The notes under the pieces: generated by a model
Told to the model about the DNA's origin: nothing
Databases searched by the model: none
Seen by the model: only the letters and a program-made list of their open reading frames with translations
Translations under genes and position numbers: made by a program
In this document: positions 24,975 through 34,069 of the stretch, piece after piece
How positions within the stretch are numbered: the first letter of the stretch is position 1
Layout: each line of letters opens with the position of its first letter
Assembly: GCF_029714405.1 (NCBI RefSeq)
Contig: NZ_CP121650.1
Coordinates: 9,119,001-9,183,000 of the forward strand
DNA length: 64,000 nt
Source of the DNA: Bradyrhizobium sp. CB82
GTDB lineage: Bacteria > Pseudomonadota > Alphaproteobacteria > Rhizobiales > Xanthobacteraceae
Direction: 5' to 3'

Positions 24975-25910
24975 ATGCCTCTCCGCCTCATCTTCATGGG
25001 CACGCCCGATTTCTCCGTGCCGACGCTGCTCGAGCTCGTCGCGCATGGCCATGAGATCGTGGCCGTCTACACCCGTGCGCCGAAGCCGGGCGGGCGGCGC
25101 GGGCTGCAGTTGCAGCCGACCCCGGTTGAAGATGCCGCGCGAAAGCTCGGCATTCCCGTTCTGACGCCGAAAACCTTGAAGACGCAGGACGCGCTCGACG
25201 AATTCCGCGCGTTCGATGCCGACGCCGCCATCGTCGTCGCCTACGGCATGATCCTGCCGCAGGCGATCCTCGATGCACCAAAGCTCGGCTGCTACAATCT
25301 GCATGCCTCGCTGCTGCCGCGCTGGCGCGGCGCCGCGCCCATCAACCGTGCGATCATGGCTGGTGATGCCGAGAGCGGCGTCATGGTGATGAAAATGGAC
25401 GTGGGCCTCGACACCGGCGACATCGCCATGGCCGAGCATGTTGCGATCTCGGACAGCATGACCGCCGCCGATCTGCACGATCGCCTCGCCCGGCTCGGCG
25501 CTGACCTGATGGTGCGCGCGGTGGCCGCGCTCGCGCGAGGTGGGCTGCAACTCAGGAAGCAGAGCGAGGACGGCGTCACCTACGCGGCCAAGATCGACAA
25601 GGCCGAGGCGCGCATCGACTGGACCAAGCCTGCGCGCGAGGTGCTGCGCCACATCCACGGCCTGTCGCCCTTTCCCGGCGCCTGGAGCGAACTCGCCGGG
25701 GTAACCGAGAACGCGCGCCTAAAAATCCTGCGCTGTGAGCTCGCAAAGGGTTCGGGCGCGCCGGGCGACGTGCTTGACGACCAGCTCACCGTTGCCTGCG
25801 GCGACGGCGCGATCCGCATCATCGAGCTGCAGCGCGAAGGCAAGGCGCGGATGCAGGCGGCGGACTTCTTGCGCGGCGTGCCGCTGAAGGCGGGAGCCAA
25901 ATTCACCTAA
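24975..25910 (+). CDS. fmt: Methionyl-tRNA formyltransferase
   Basis: Fmt formylates initiator Met-tRNA using 10-formyltetrahydrofolate. The 311-residue protein shows the N-terminal Rossmann domain ([20 protein letters not shown]), the catalytic region [20 protein letters not shown] with its Asn, His and Asp set ([12 protein letters not shown]), and the C-terminal OB-like domain ending [12 protein letters not shown]. The ATG was chosen over a TTG one codon upstream. truA follows after a repeat, completing a def-fmt-truA group. Confidence 0.97.
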   Translation: MPLRLIFMGTPDFSVPTLLELVAHGHEIVAVYTRAPKPGGRRGLQLQPTPVEDAARKLGIPVLTPKTLKTQDALDEFRAFDADAAIVVAYGMILPQAILDAPKLGCYNLHASLLPRWRGAAPINRAIMAGDAESGVMVMKMDVGLDTGDIAMAEHVAISDSMTAADLHDRLARLGADLMVRAVAALARGGLQLRKQSEDGVTYAAKIDKAEARIDWTKPAREVLRHIHGLSPFPGAWSELAGVTENARLKILRCELAKGSGAPGDVLDDQLTVACGDGAIRIIELQREGKARMQAADFLRGVPLKAGAKFT

Positions 25911-25914
25911 CGCT

Positions 25915-26014
25915 GTCATACCCCGCGAAGGCGGGGTATCCAGTACGCCGAGACTTTTCGGTCGAACGGATAGGCCGCGGAGTACTGGATCGCCCGGTCA
26001 AGCCGGGCGATGAC
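25915..26014. repeat. Palindromic intergenic repeat, family 1, copy C
   Basis: GTCATACCCCGCGAAGGCGG at the left end, CGCCCGGTCAAGCCGGGCGA with TGAC at the right end, and inner arms ATCCAGTACGC and AGTACTGGAT. It lies between fmt and truA on the same transcript, starting five bases after the fmt stop. Confidence 0.9.
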
Positions 26015-26029
26015 ACCACCCGGATTGAG

Positions 26030-26767
26030 ATGCCCCGCTACAAGCTCACCATCGAATATGACGGCGCGCCGTTCTGCGGCTGGCAGGTGCAGGCGACGCT
26101 GCCCTCGGTGCAGGGCGCGCTCGAGACGGCCGTGAAGGCGATGTGCGGCACTGAGGTGCGCGTGCACGGCGCAGGCCGCACCGATGCCGGCGTGCATGCG
26201 CTCGGCCAGGTCGCGCATGTCGATATCGAAAAGCCCTTTGCGCCGGATCGCCTTCGCGATGGCCTCAATGCGCATCTGCGCCCCGCTCCGATCGCGGTGC
26301 TCGAAGCAGTGATCGTGCCGGAAACATTCGAGGCCCGCTTCTCGGCCGTGAAGCGCCACTACCGCTATCGTATCGTCAACACCCGCGCCAATCTCGCGCT
26401 CGACGTCGGCCATGCCTGGCGCGTATCGCGCAGGCTCGATACCGATGCGATGCATGCGGCCGCGCAACGGCTGATCGGCAAGCACGATTTCACGACCTTT
26501 CGCGATACGGAGTGCCAGGCCAAATCGCCGGAGAAGACGCTCGACCAGCTCGACGTGCTGCGCGACGGGCGCGAAGTGACGATCCTCACCTCGGCGCGCT
26601 CCTTCCTGCATAGCCAGGTCCGCTCCATGGTCGGCTCGCTGGTGTGGGTCGGCGAAGGCCGCTGGAGCGCCGATGATCTCTCCGCAGCACTCAAAGCCCG
26701 CAACCGCGCCGCCTGCGGTATCGTCGCCCCGCCCGAGGGGTTGTATCTGGTGAGGGTGGATTATTAG
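26030..26767 (+). CDS. truA: tRNA pseudouridine(38-40) synthase TruA
   Basis: TruA isomerises uridines 38-40 in the anticodon stem-loop of many tRNAs. The 245-residue enzyme begins [20 protein letters not shown] and has the catalytic motif GRTDAGVHA with Asp52. It continues with RRYR-like RHYRYRIVN and [14 protein letters not shown], then the C-terminal [20 protein letters not shown]. All are diagnostic. It lies downstream of fmt with a repeat between and converges with dapE. Confidence 0.96.
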   Translation: MPRYKLTIEYDGAPFCGWQVQATLPSVQGALETAVKAMCGTEVRVHGAGRTDAGVHALGQVAHVDIEKPFAPDRLRDGLNAHLRPAPIAVLEAVIVPETFEARFSAVKRHYRYRIVNTRANLALDVGHAWRVSRRLDTDAMHAAAQRLIGKHDFTTFRDTECQAKSPEKTLDQLDVLRDGREVTILTSARSFLHSQVRSMVGSLVWVGEGRWSADDLSAALKARNRAACGIVAPPEGLYLVRVDY

Positions 26768-26799
26768 AGAGACGCGACGCTCGCACCACATTCACCAGT

Positions 26800-26898
26800 G
26801 TCATGCCCCGCGAAGGCGGGGCATCCAGTACGCCGCAGCTTCTCCCTATCCGTCACCGTCTCTGGAATACTGGATCGTCCGCTTTCGCGGACGATGAC
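26800..26898. repeat. Palindromic intergenic repeat, family 1, copy D
   Basis: GTCATGCCCCGCGAAGGCGG at the left end, ATCGTCCGCTTTCGCGGACG with ATGAC at the right end, inner ATCCAGTACGC and GAATACTGGAT. It sits between the converging truA and dapE genes. Confidence 0.9.
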
Positions 26899-26943
26899 AG
26901 CGGAGTGCGTGGTGACGGCGGAGGACTGGGTGGGAGTCGAGCC

Positions 26944-28110
26944 TCAAGCAAAATACCGCGCCAAAATCCCGCGATAGACCTTCGTCAGCTTCTCCAGGTC
27001 CGCAACCGGCACGCGCTCGTCGACCTGGTGCATTGTCTGGCCGACCAGGCCGAATTCGATCACCGGGCAATAGCTCGAAATGAAGCGCGCATCCGAGGTG
27101 CCGCCTGACGTTGAAAGCTCGGGCTTGCGCCCCGTCACCTCCTCGATCGCCGAGACGGCGAGATCGGTGAACGGGCCGGGCTTGGTGACGAACACGTTGG
27201 AGTTCGAGGGCTCCCAGACGATATGCGCGCGGATGCGGTTGCCGCAGGCTTTGGCCAGCCGAGTCTCGACCAGCTCGCGCAGGCTCGCTTGCGTGTGATT
27301 GTCGTTGTAGCGGATGTTGAATCTGGCGCGCGCCTGGCCGGGGATCACGTTGTTGGCGGTGTTGCCGACGTCGACCGAGGTGAATTCCAGGTTTGAGGCC
27401 TGGAATTGCGCGCTGCCATGATCGAGCGGCTCGTCCGAGATCGCCACGATCAGCCGCGAGATATCGGGCACCGGATTGGACGCGCGGTGCGGATAGGCGA
27501 CGTGACCCTGCAGTCCCTCGACATGGAGCGTGCCGGATTGCGAGCCGCGGCGACCGACCTTGATGGTGTCGCCGAGGGTCTCGACGTTGGAGGGCTCGCC
27601 GAGTACGCAATGGTCGAACTTCTCGCCGCGCGCCGCGGCCCATTGCAGCAGCTTGATGGTGCCGTTGATCGAGACGTCTTCCTCGTCGCCGGTGATCAGG
27701 AAGGAGATCGAACCCTTGCCGTCGCTGCGCGGCTTGCCGTCATTGGCTGCGAGATGCTCCAGCACGGCGGCGACGGAGCAGGCGATGCCGCCCTTCATGT
27801 CGACCGCGCCGCGGCCGTACAGGACGCCGTCCCTCACCTCGCCGGAGAACGCGCCGACGCTCCAGGCGCTTTCGTCGCCGGGCGGCACCACGTCGGTGTG
27901 GCCGGCAAAGGTGATGTGCGGACCCTCGCTGCCGATCCGCGCATAGAGATTGTCGACGTCGGGATAGCCTGCCTCGGAGAAGGTCACGCGATGTGTCGTG
28001 AATCCGGCGGCCTTCAGGAGGTCTTCGAGGACACCGAGGGCGCCGGCATCGGCCGGGGTGACGGAGGGGCAGCGGACGAGGTCGCGGGTGATGGAAACAG
28101 CGTCAGTCAT
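26944..28110 (-). CDS. dapE: Succinyl-diaminopimelate desuccinylase
   Basis: DapE hydrolyses N-succinyl-LL-2,6-diaminopimelate in lysine and peptidoglycan precursor synthesis. The 388-residue M20 metallopeptidase has the zinc motifs [10 protein letters not shown] and [10 protein letters not shown], the catalytic ITGDEED, the DapE-specific [20 protein letters not shown] dimerisation region and the C-terminal [11 protein letters not shown] with [12 protein letters not shown]. It belongs to the same leftward transcript as dapD, with a DUF805 remnant between them. Confidence 0.96.
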   Translation of the reverse strand: MTDAVSITRDLVRCPSVTPADAGALGVLEDLLKAAGFTTHRVTFSEAGYPDVDNLYARIGSEGPHITFAGHTDVVPPGDESAWSVGAFSGEVRDGVLYGRGAVDMKGGIACSVAAVLEHLAANDGKPRSDGKGSISFLITGDEEDVSINGTIKLLQWAAARGEKFDHCVLGEPSNVETLGDTIKVGRRGSQSGTLHVEGLQGHVAYPHRASNPVPDISRLIVAISDEPLDHGSAQFQASNLEFTSVDVGNTANNVIPGQARARFNIRYNDNHTQASLRELVETRLAKACGNRIRAHIVWEPSNSNVFVTKPGPFTDLAVSAIEEVTGRKPELSTSGGTSDARFISSYCPVIEFGLVGQTMHQVDERVPVADLEKLTKVYRGILARYFA

Positions 28111-28119
28111 ACCCCTGGC

Positions 28120-28266
28120 TTAACACGCCATTGCGGCGGCGGGCCAGCCATGTGCGGGACCATTTCGAGCTCGCGCTGCTGGTCCCAGCCCAGCTCGCAA
28201 GGCCAGCCAGAATTTGGCCCGGTTGATGCGGCCGTTGAAGCTGAATAGGTACCAGGTCCAATCCAC
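28120..28266 (-). pseudogene. DUF805 membrane protein N-terminal remnant
   Basis: From a GTG the frame reads DWTWYLFSFNGRINRAKFWL, the strong opening signature of DUF805 inner-membrane proteins. It then degenerates into non-hydrophobic sequence and stops after 48 codons. The membrane helices are gone or out of frame, so this is a broken gene. It lies between dapD and dapE on the same strand, ten bases before the dapE start. Confidence 0.7.
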
Positions 28267-28339
28267 AACAAAAAGCTCCGGGCGGCGGACATCGTGTGCG
28301 GCTCGGAGTTTGGTCGATTTTCGACCGAAATTGGTTCGA

Positions 28340-29185
28340 TCAGTCCCGCAGCAACTCGTTGATGCTGGTCTTCGAGCGCGTGCGCTCGTCGACGCGCTTG
28401 ACGATGACGGCGCAGGCGGTGCTCGGGCCTGGCTGGCCGTCCTTCATGGGCTTACCGGGCAGCGCGCCAGGAACGACGACGGAATATTCCGGCACCTCGC
28501 CGATGAAGATTTCGCCGGTCTCGCGATCGACGATCTTGGTCGATGCGCCCAAAAACACACCCATCGACAGCACCGCGCCCTTGCGCACGATCACGCCCTC
28601 GGCGACCTCCGACCGCGCACCGATGAAGCAGTCGTCCTCGATGATCACGGGCTCGGCCTGCAGCGGTTCGAGCACGCCGCCGATGCCGACGCCGCCGGAG
28701 ACGTGCACGCGCTTGCCGATCTGCGCGCAGGAGCCGACGGTCGACCAGGTGTCGATCATGGTCGCCTCATCGACAAAGGCGCCGAGATTGACGAAGGAGG
28801 GCATCAGCACGACGTTCTTGGCAATGAACGCCGAGCGGCGCACGATCGCGCCGGGGACGGCGCGGAAGCCGGCATCGCGAAACCGGTTCTCGCCCCAACC
28901 ATCGAACTTCGAGGGCACCTTGTCCCACCAGGTCGCCTTGCCCGGGCCGCCGGGAATGGCGCTCATCTCGTTGAGGCGGAAGGAGAGCAGCACGGCCTTC
29001 TTCAGCCACTGATTGACCTTCCACTTGCCGCTGGCCTCGCGCTCGGCGACGCGCGCCGCGCCCTTGTCCAGAATCTCCAGCGCCTGATCAACGGCCTCGC
29101 GCACCTCGCCCTTGGTCGAGGTCGAGATGCCGTCACGCGCGTCGAAGGCGCTGTTGATGGTGGATTCGAGGTTTTGGAGGGACAT
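28340..29185 (-). CDS. dapD: 2,3,4,5-tetrahydropyridine-2,6-dicarboxylate N-succinyltransferase
   Basis: DapD succinylates tetrahydrodipicolinate, the step before DapC and DapE in the succinylase branch to diaminopimelate. The 281-residue trimeric left-handed beta-helix enzyme shows [35 protein letters not shown] with [20 protein letters not shown], and [20 protein letters not shown] with [16 protein letters not shown]. Two ATGs lie six bases apart. The second (MSLQN) was chosen because GAGGAA sits correctly before it and overlaps the first. It is upstream of dapE in one transcript. Confidence 0.97.
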   Translation of the reverse strand: MSLQNLESTINSAFDARDGISTSTKGEVREAVDQALEILDKGAARVAEREASGKWKVNQWLKKAVLLSFRLNEMSAIPGGPGKATWWDKVPSKFDGWGENRFRDAGFRAVPGAIVRRSAFIAKNVVLMPSFVNLGAFVDEATMIDTWSTVGSCAQIGKRVHVSGGVGIGGVLEPLQAEPVIIEDDCFIGARSEVAEGVIVRKGAVLSMGVFLGASTKIVDRETGEIFIGEVPEYSVVVPGALPGKPMKDGQPGPSTACAVIVKRVDERTRSKTSINELLRD

Positions 29186-29271
29186 TGGCATTTCCTCAGG
29201 GGCGGGCAGGGATTTTAGGATGAATTGGGGCGCTTTTTCGGGATTTGGAGGAAGAGAGTCAAGCTTGGTTC

Positions 29272-29376
29272 GCCATCATCACCCGCGAAAGCGGGGAATC
29301 CAGTACGTCTCGGCTTATCGATTCAATCACGGCCGTCTCAGAGTACTGGATCGCCCGGTCAAGCCGGGCGATGACA
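29272..29376. repeat. Palindromic intergenic repeat, family 1, copy E
   Basis: CATCACCCGCGAAAGCGGGG at the left end, CGCCCGGTCAAGCCGGGCGA with TGAC at the right end, inner ATCCAGTACGTC and AGAGTACTGGAT. Its right end runs straight into the truncated ABM gene and even supplies a possible ATG for it. Confidence 0.9.
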
Positions 29377-29667
29377 TTGAGGGTGTGGAATGCACATGAC
29401 AAGGCCGACGAGCAGAGCTTTGTGACATGGCAGGACGATGCCGCCTTCATGAAGCGGCAGCCCGGCTTCATCTCCACCCAGCTTCACCGCGCCATCGGCG
29501 ACAGTCCGACCTACCTGAATCACGCGGTGTGGGAATTGACTGCCCATTTCCGCGCGGCGTTCACGCACCCGGAATTCCGGGCGAAGATTTCGGCGTATCC
29601 GGCCTCGGCGGTCGCAAGCCCGCATCTGTTTCAGAAAGTCGCTGTGCCGGCTATCTGCGTGGCGTAG
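29371..29667 (+). pseudogene. 5'-truncated antibiotic biosynthesis monooxygenase (ABM) domain gene
   Basis: The frame reads HDKADEQSFVTWQDDAAFMK, then RQPGFISTQLHRAIGDSPTY with LNHAVWELTAHFRAAFTHPE and a normal C-terminus PHLFQKVAVPAICVA, a typical ABM-fold protein. The expected first beta strand is missing: the repeat ends exactly there. An ATG inside the repeat end (ATGACATTG) would give a 98-residue product, so expression is possible, but loss of the first strand would probably harm the ferredoxin-like fold. I call it truncated. Confidence 0.65.
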
Positions 29668-29693
29668 CTCGCGTACGATTCTGGATCGTAGGG

Positions 29694-29775
29694 ATGGTTG
29701 AGCCGAAGACGCAACCCACCTCTTCTCGGATATGCGGGCACGAAAGTGGCGGGTCACGCTTAGCTAACGCCCCCT
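29694..29775. repeat. Intergenic repeat, family 4, copy A
   Basis: CGCAACCCACCTCTTCTCGG followed by GCGGGCACGAAAGTGGCGGG and TCACGCTTAGCTAACGCC. A related copy (GTAACCCACCTCTTCTCTCG, then GACGAAAGTGACGGGTAACG) is at 56484-56575. It is non-coding, between the ABM remnant and the GGDEF/EAL gene. Confidence 0.65.
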
Positions 29776-29782
29776 GCGATCG

Positions 29783-31513
29783 CTACCCCGCCGCGGGCAC
29801 CGTGTTGCCCGCGCCCACGCCCCACGGCCGTTCGGCCGATGCGAGCCCGATCAGCCGGCCCTGGATGTAGTCGCAGCCCCAGTCGCGCAGCATGTTTGCT
29901 GCCTCCTCGTCCTGAACCCATTCAGCCACCGTCTTGATGTCGAGACGGCGGGCGAGGTCGATCAGTGTGTGCACGAAGGCGCGGTCGTCGGCGGAATGGG
30001 TGATGTTCTGCACGAAGGCGCCGTCGATCTTGACGATGTCGACGCCGAGCTTGCGCAAATTGCGGAACGAGGTGTAGCCGGCGCCGAAATCGTCGATGGC
30101 GATACGGCTGCCGAAATGCTTGAGCCGGCCGACAAAGGCGCGGACGTCGTCGATGTCCTGGATCGCGACCGTCTCGGTGATCTCGACGATCAGCCGCTCG
30201 GCAACGCCCGGATGGGTCTGCATCAGCGTTTCGATCGACGCCCACCAGTCGGGATCCATGGTTGTATCGGGCGAGATGTTGAGGCTGAGCCTGACCTCGG
30301 GCGAGGCGGCGAGTTCGGCGACGACGAGTTCGAGCACGCGATGGTCGACGAGGCGGATCAGGCCGAGCCGCTCGGCGACCGGCACGATGTCGGGGGCGAG
30401 CAGCGTCCGCCCGTCGCCCTGCTCCATCCGCACCAGGCATTCGTAGAACGCGCCGTCGCGCGACGCGGCCGAGACCACAGGCTCATATGCGAGCACGATG
30501 CGGCGATCGTTCAGCGCGGTGACGATCTCGTCGGTGACGCGGATGTTGACGCGGCGCTGCGCATCGCGCTCGGCATTCGGCCGCCAGGCGCCGAACGAGC
30601 CGGCGCGGCGGCGCTTTGCGGCGTCCAGCGTCTCATGCGCGCGGTTGATCGCTTCATCGGTGTTGCGGGCGTAGCGCGGCACGCTGACCGCGCCGATCGA
30701 AGCGGTGATCGAAACCGGGCCCGACTTGGTCGGCACCACCTCGTCGCGGATGCCGGCGAGGAAGCGTTCGGCGGCGATGTTCATGTCGTCGATGGTGCAG
30801 TTCTTCAGGATGAGGCCGAACTTGTTGCCGGAGAAGCGCCCGAGCACGTCGCCGCCGCGAAGGCGCGTGCGGATGCGTTGTGCCACGTCGAGGATCACGG
30901 CGTCCGCAACGTCGAAGCCGAAGGCGTCGTTGACGCGGGCGAGATGATCGATGCCGACCAGCATGAAGGCCGAGGCCGAGCGGAAGCGCATCGACTCTTC
31001 GATCGCTTCCGCGAGCGCCGCGATCAGATGGGTGCGGTTGAACTCGCCGGTCAGGGGATCGAGCCGGGCGAGCTTTGCAAGCTCTTCGTCGCGGGCGTGG
31101 CGCTCATTGTTGATGCGGACGGCGCCGATCGCACGGACCGGCCGGCCATCGGGACCTGCGAACCAGCGGCCGGTCTCCTCGATCCAGACGACGGGATCGG
31201 AGGCGCCAACGCGCACGCCATATTCGGTCCGGTAGGGCGTGCCGTCGGCGCCGTGCACGGCCGGCGACTGGGCCAGGGCGGCCGTGCGCAGCGACTGCGA
31301 CGGCTCGATCAGCCGGGCGAATTCGGCGCCGGTCGCCAGCCGCCCGGCGGGGATGCCGGGGAAGACGGAGCCGACCTGCTCGCTCCAGGCGATCGCATCG
31401 CTCGCGATATCCCAGATGAAGACGGCCTCGCCCAGGGAGGCCAGGATGTCGGAGGCTTGCGGCACAACAGCGGTCAAGGGCGCCTCGTTTCGGGACAGCG
31501 GAGACGGTCTCAC
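29783..31513 (-). CDS. PAS-GGDEF-EAL protein, probable cyclic-di-GMP phosphodiesterase
   Basis: A 576-residue soluble protein with an N-terminal PAS-like sensor (about 20-135), a GGDEF domain (about 145-305) and an EAL domain (about 320-560). The GGDEF signature is degenerate (SGNKF, residues 228-232), so cyclase activity is unlikely and a regulatory role is inferred. The EAL active site is mostly kept: ECL (358-360), Asn412, Glu447, DDFGAGY (Asp474, Asp475), Lys495, Glu531 and Gln551. It should hydrolyse c-di-GMP, lowering attachment and raising motility signals. It stands alone on the minus strand. Confidence 0.9.
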   Translation of the reverse strand: MRPSPLSRNEAPLTAVVPQASDILASLGEAVFIWDIASDAIAWSEQVGSVFPGIPAGRLATGAEFARLIEPSQSLRTAALAQSPAVHGADGTPYRTEYGVRVGASDPVVWIEETGRWFAGPDGRPVRAIGAVRINNERHARDEELAKLARLDPLTGEFNRTHLIAALAEAIEESMRFRSASAFMLVGIDHLARVNDAFGFDVADAVILDVAQRIRTRLRGGDVLGRFSGNKFGLILKNCTIDDMNIAAERFLAGIRDEVVPTKSGPVSITASIGAVSVPRYARNTDEAINRAHETLDAAKRRRAGSFGAWRPNAERDAQRRVNIRVTDEIVTALNDRRIVLAYEPVVSAASRDGAFYECLVRMEQGDGRTLLAPDIVPVAERLGLIRLVDHRVLELVVAELAASPEVRLSLNISPDTTMDPDWWASIETLMQTHPGVAERLIVEITETVAIQDIDDVRAFVGRLKHFGSRIAIDDFGAGYTSFRNLRKLGVDIVKIDGAFVQNITHSADDRAFVHTLIDLARRLDIKTVAEWVQDEEAANMLRDWGCDYIQGRLIGLASAERPWGVGAGNTVPAAG

Positions 31514-31698
31514 GACCTGAGGATAGAGCGAGATTCGGCTTTGACCCTAGGCAAAGTTCATAAACAATTTGGAAACCACGTTTGCAAGGCAACCCGGAAC
31601 CAAATCGACCCGGCCGGCATAGGCCTTGCGAGTAGCTCCCACGCACGGCTGCCCGCGTCCCGAAACGCGACAGTTTTGCCGGATGAACAGTGTTTGCG

Positions 31699-31962
31699 AT
31701 GGTGAGTACGGATCGAACAGGAGAGGCAGAAGGCGGCAGCGGGACCGCCCTGGTCCCGCTGACCCCGACGCTCGAATGGGCGCACAAGGTGGTGGTGCCG
31801 CCGCGCCCGGACCCTAGCTTCGTCACCCAGCTCCTCGCCAATGCCGAGCACCTGCCGGAGGCGAGCCGGCTGCGCCGGGCGAGCCCCGTCGATGCGAACA
31901 TGGCCTATGGCCACAAGCTCCCGCTGGGAAGCGTGAGCGCGCGGACGCGCCAGGTGGCGTAG
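31699..31962 (+). CDS. Small conserved hypothetical protein
   Basis: An 87-residue protein, MVSTDRTGEAEGGSGTALVP continuing with LTPTLEWAHKVVVPPRPDPS and FVTQLLANAEHLPEASRLRR. It has no signal peptide or membrane helix. The segment RPDPSFVTQLLAxAE-x2-P followed by a basic RLRRASP resembles short proteins common in rhizobia, but no function is known. An ATG and an adjacent GTG could each start it. It is divergent from the GGDEF/EAL gene. Confidence 0.6.
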   Translation: MVSTDRTGEAEGGSGTALVPLTPTLEWAHKVVVPPRPDPSFVTQLLANAEHLPEASRLRRASPVDANMAYGHKLPLGSVSARTRQVA

Positions 31963-31974
31963 AGGCACTCGCTT

Positions 31975-32104
31975 GAGCATGATCCGGAAAAGTGTGAAGC
32001 GGTTTTCCCTCGCGCCAAACGCGGCGCGTTTGCGCGCAGATCATGGTCAAACAACAACCTAAAGTGCGATGATGATTCATCCCAATCTCATCGCGCTTTA
32101 GGTT
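31975..32104. repeat. Intergenic repeat with terminal hairpin, family 5
   Basis: It begins with GAGCATGATCCGGAAAAGTG and a GGTTTTCC segment, a sequence found widely in alphaproteobacterial gaps, then GATCATGGTCAAACAACAAC. It ends in a hairpin with arms CCTAAAGTGCGATGA and TCATCGCGCTTTAGG (one mismatch in 15). It is non-coding. Confidence 0.75.
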
Positions 32105-32206
32105 TGCGATCCGAGCCCCAGGCTCGCTGCACCTCTCCCGCTTGCGGGACCGCAAGAGAAGAGGAAACGCATCCGATGCTTGGCGAACGATCGCCCGGGG
32201 CGCCCT

Positions 32207-32581
32207 TCACTCCTTCAGATCATACCGATACGATTTCGACACGATCTGCCAGCCGTCGGCGAGCTTCATCGCCACGAGATAGTCGGTGAAGTAGCGCGGC
32301 GGCAGCTGGCATTTGACCTTGATGAAGGCGGTCTTGTCATCCGAGCGGTCGATGGTGACGATGAAGTCCTCGCGCGGCTTGCCTTCGGCTTTCGCCGACG
32401 GCCGCTTGCGTACCCAGGCGAGCCAGTCCGGCACGGTCAGGATTTTGAGCTCGCCCTTTTCCACCCAGCGCAGATCGGCGGATGGGTGGAACACCGCGCC
32501 GAGCTTGTCGGCATCGCCTTCATAGAGCGCATCGAAATAGCCCTGCACCACGGCCTCGACGCTCGAACGGTCATACCCCAT
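32207..32581 (-). CDS. Nuclear transport factor 2 (SnoaL)-like family protein
   Basis: A 124-residue single-domain protein. SSVEAVVQGYFDALYEGDAD, then KLGAVFHPSADLRWVEKGEL, is the opening of the SnoaL/putative lumazine-binding cone fold, and DKTAFIKVKCQLPPRYFTDY with ADGWQIVSKSY closes it. The fold serves many enzymes and binding proteins, so the function is open. The start was chosen at the ATG 7 bases after AAGGAGA. Two earlier in-frame residues stretches lack similarity. Confidence 0.85.
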   Translation of the reverse strand: MGYDRSSVEAVVQGYFDALYEGDADKLGAVFHPSADLRWVEKGELKILTVPDWLAWVRKRPSAKAEGKPREDFIVTIDRSDDKTAFIKVKCQLPPRYFTDYLVAMKLADGWQIVSKSYRYDLKE

Positions 32582-32730
32582 GCTGCTCTCCTTCCCTGGC
32601 ATGTTGGCGCGACGAAGAAGCGTAGGGCGGCACTTGCGAATCCGCCAGCGTTTTGCTCGCGAAAAGCTGATCGGCAAGGGCCGGCCGACCCGCTAGATTG
32701 TCACGCCGCATTTCGCGCTGGAGAAAGATC

Positions 32731-33156
32731 GTGACAAGCACGACAAGCCGTCGCCGCCTCGCCGGACAATGTTACTGCGGCGCCGTGCAGTACGACGTCG
32801 CGGATGAATTCGTCTATGCGCTGAATTGCCATTGCTCGAACTGCCGCCGCACCACTGGCTCCGCCTTCAAGCCGTTTGCCGGCATCGAGCGGCACAAGTT
32901 CCGCGTCACGGCGGGCGAGGGTGCACGGCTGATCTATGGCGATGAGGCCGCGACCCATGACGCGCACTGCTCCCGTTGCGGCTCGCTGCTCTATTCGGTG
33001 GTGCGCGAGGGCCATTGGATCCACGTCCCCCTGGGAACCCTGCTCGACGATCCCTCGATCCGCCCCTCAGCGCATATGTTCGTCGGCTCCAAAGCGCCCT
33101 GGTACGAGATCACGGACAATCTGCCGCAGCACCAGGGGCACATTGGAGGCGGCTGA
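32731..33156 (+). CDS. GFA family protein (glutathione-dependent formaldehyde-activating-like)
   Basis: A 141-residue zinc protein. The cysteine pattern CYCG (residues 14-17), CHCSNC and CSRCGS matches the GFA/CENP-V fold with two zinc sites. The middle segment RTTGSAFKPFAGIERHKFRV and the C-terminal GSKAPWYEITDNLPQH are family-typical. Activities differ among members and glutathione binding is not shown here. The GTG start has GGAGAAAG before it. It is followed by the converging DUF1345 gene. Confidence 0.88.
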   Translation: MTSTTSRRRLAGQCYCGAVQYDVADEFVYALNCHCSNCRRTTGSAFKPFAGIERHKFRVTAGEGARLIYGDEAATHDAHCSRCGSLLYSVVREGHWIHVPLGTLLDDPSIRPSAHMFVGSKAPWYEITDNLPQHQGHIGGG

Positions 33157-33179
33157 GCGGGCTGACGCGCCTGATCGAC

Positions 33180-33860
33180 TTACGTCGCGATCGCGCTCGC
33201 CGCGATGTTCACCGTCAGCGCCAAGAGCGCCGTGTTGTAGATGAACGAAACGATGCCGTGCGCGGTCGCGGTGCGGCGGATGATCTTGTCGGTGATGCCG
33301 ACGTCGGAGACCTGCGCGGTCATGCCGATCACGAAGGAAAAATAGACGAAGTCCCAGTAGTCGGCGTGGTCGTCCTTTTCGCCGCTCGGAAATTGCAGGC
33401 CGCCCGGCTTGGCGTGGCGGTAGTAGTCGTGGGCGTAGTGCAGCGCGAAGGTCGTGTGCACGGCGGCCCATGACAGCGCTATGGTCGTGATCGCGAGCGA
33501 GAGCTCGCCGATCCCGCGATGGGTACCGAGCTCGGCGACGATGGCCGCGATGCTCGCGAATGCGCCTACCGCTATCACCAGCAGAATCACGAAGCGGCCG
33601 TCATCCTGCATCACCGCTGCGCGGCGGATGTGGTTGTGATCCTGGTTTAGCATCATGCTGTAGACGAGGGTGAGATAGACCGCGATCAGCGCATCCCAGC
33701 CGATCAGAAGCCGCGTCACCAGCCGCAATGATCCCGGCAGCAACAGGCAGACCAGAACGCCGGTGGCCAGCGCGATGAACGTCCGCGGCCGCGCATACAC
33801 CACGCGCACCGGCCGCGACATCTGGCGGAAGCGGATGAGGACGGGGTCGTTTTTGTCCAT
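33180..33860 (-). CDS. DUF1345 family inner-membrane protein
   Basis: A 226-residue protein with about five hydrophobic segments: residues 27-45, 53-70, 90-110, 125-142 and 200-220. The conserved DUF1345 parts are LTRLLIGWDALIAVYLTLVY-like, QDHNHIRRAAVMQDDGRFVI and HYAHDYYR with DYWDFVYFSFVIGMTAQVSD. The function is unknown. The ATG of MDKNDP was used, since residues upstream in the open frame are not family-like. Its 5' side is a repeat. Confidence 0.88.
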   Translation of the reverse strand: MDKNDPVLIRFRQMSRPVRVVYARPRTFIALATGVLVCLLLPGSLRLVTRLLIGWDALIAVYLTLVYSMMLNQDHNHIRRAAVMQDDGRFVILLVIAVGAFASIAAIVAELGTHRGIGELSLAITTIALSWAAVHTTFALHYAHDYYRHAKPGGLQFPSGEKDDHADYWDFVYFSFVIGMTAQVSDVGITDKIIRRTATAHGIVSFIYNTALLALTVNIAASAIAT

Positions 33861-33903
33861 CGTCTTTACCGTCCGGTAAAATCGCAATCACGGTGAAGGC
33901 GCG

Positions 33904-34031
33904 CTCCCTCTCCCGCTTGCGGGGGAGGGCTGGGGTGGGGGTGTTGCCGAAATGGACGCTCTCCGAATGGAGAGAGCCCCCACCCGCCGCGCTCTTCGAG
34001 CGCGTCGACCTCCCCCGCAAGCGGGAGAGGT
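33904..34031. repeat. Palindromic intergenic repeat, family 3, second copy
   Basis: CTCCCTCTCCCGCTTGCGGG at the left and CCTCCCCCGCAAGCGGGAGA at the right, with GGGGTGGGGGTG and CCCCCACCCGCC and a short CTCTCC-GAATGGAGAG palindrome inside. Same type as 16166-16293. It lies between the DUF1345 gene and ispA. Confidence 0.85.
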
Positions 34032-34069
34032 GCAGTGAGTTCGTGGCGAGTTAACCCGCCTTTGAAAAA

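Noticed and set aside
29969..31705. A 578-codon frame antisense to the GGDEF/EAL gene
   Set aside because: It is a shadow of codon bias on the opposite strand. The EAL and PAS motifs are on the minus strand.
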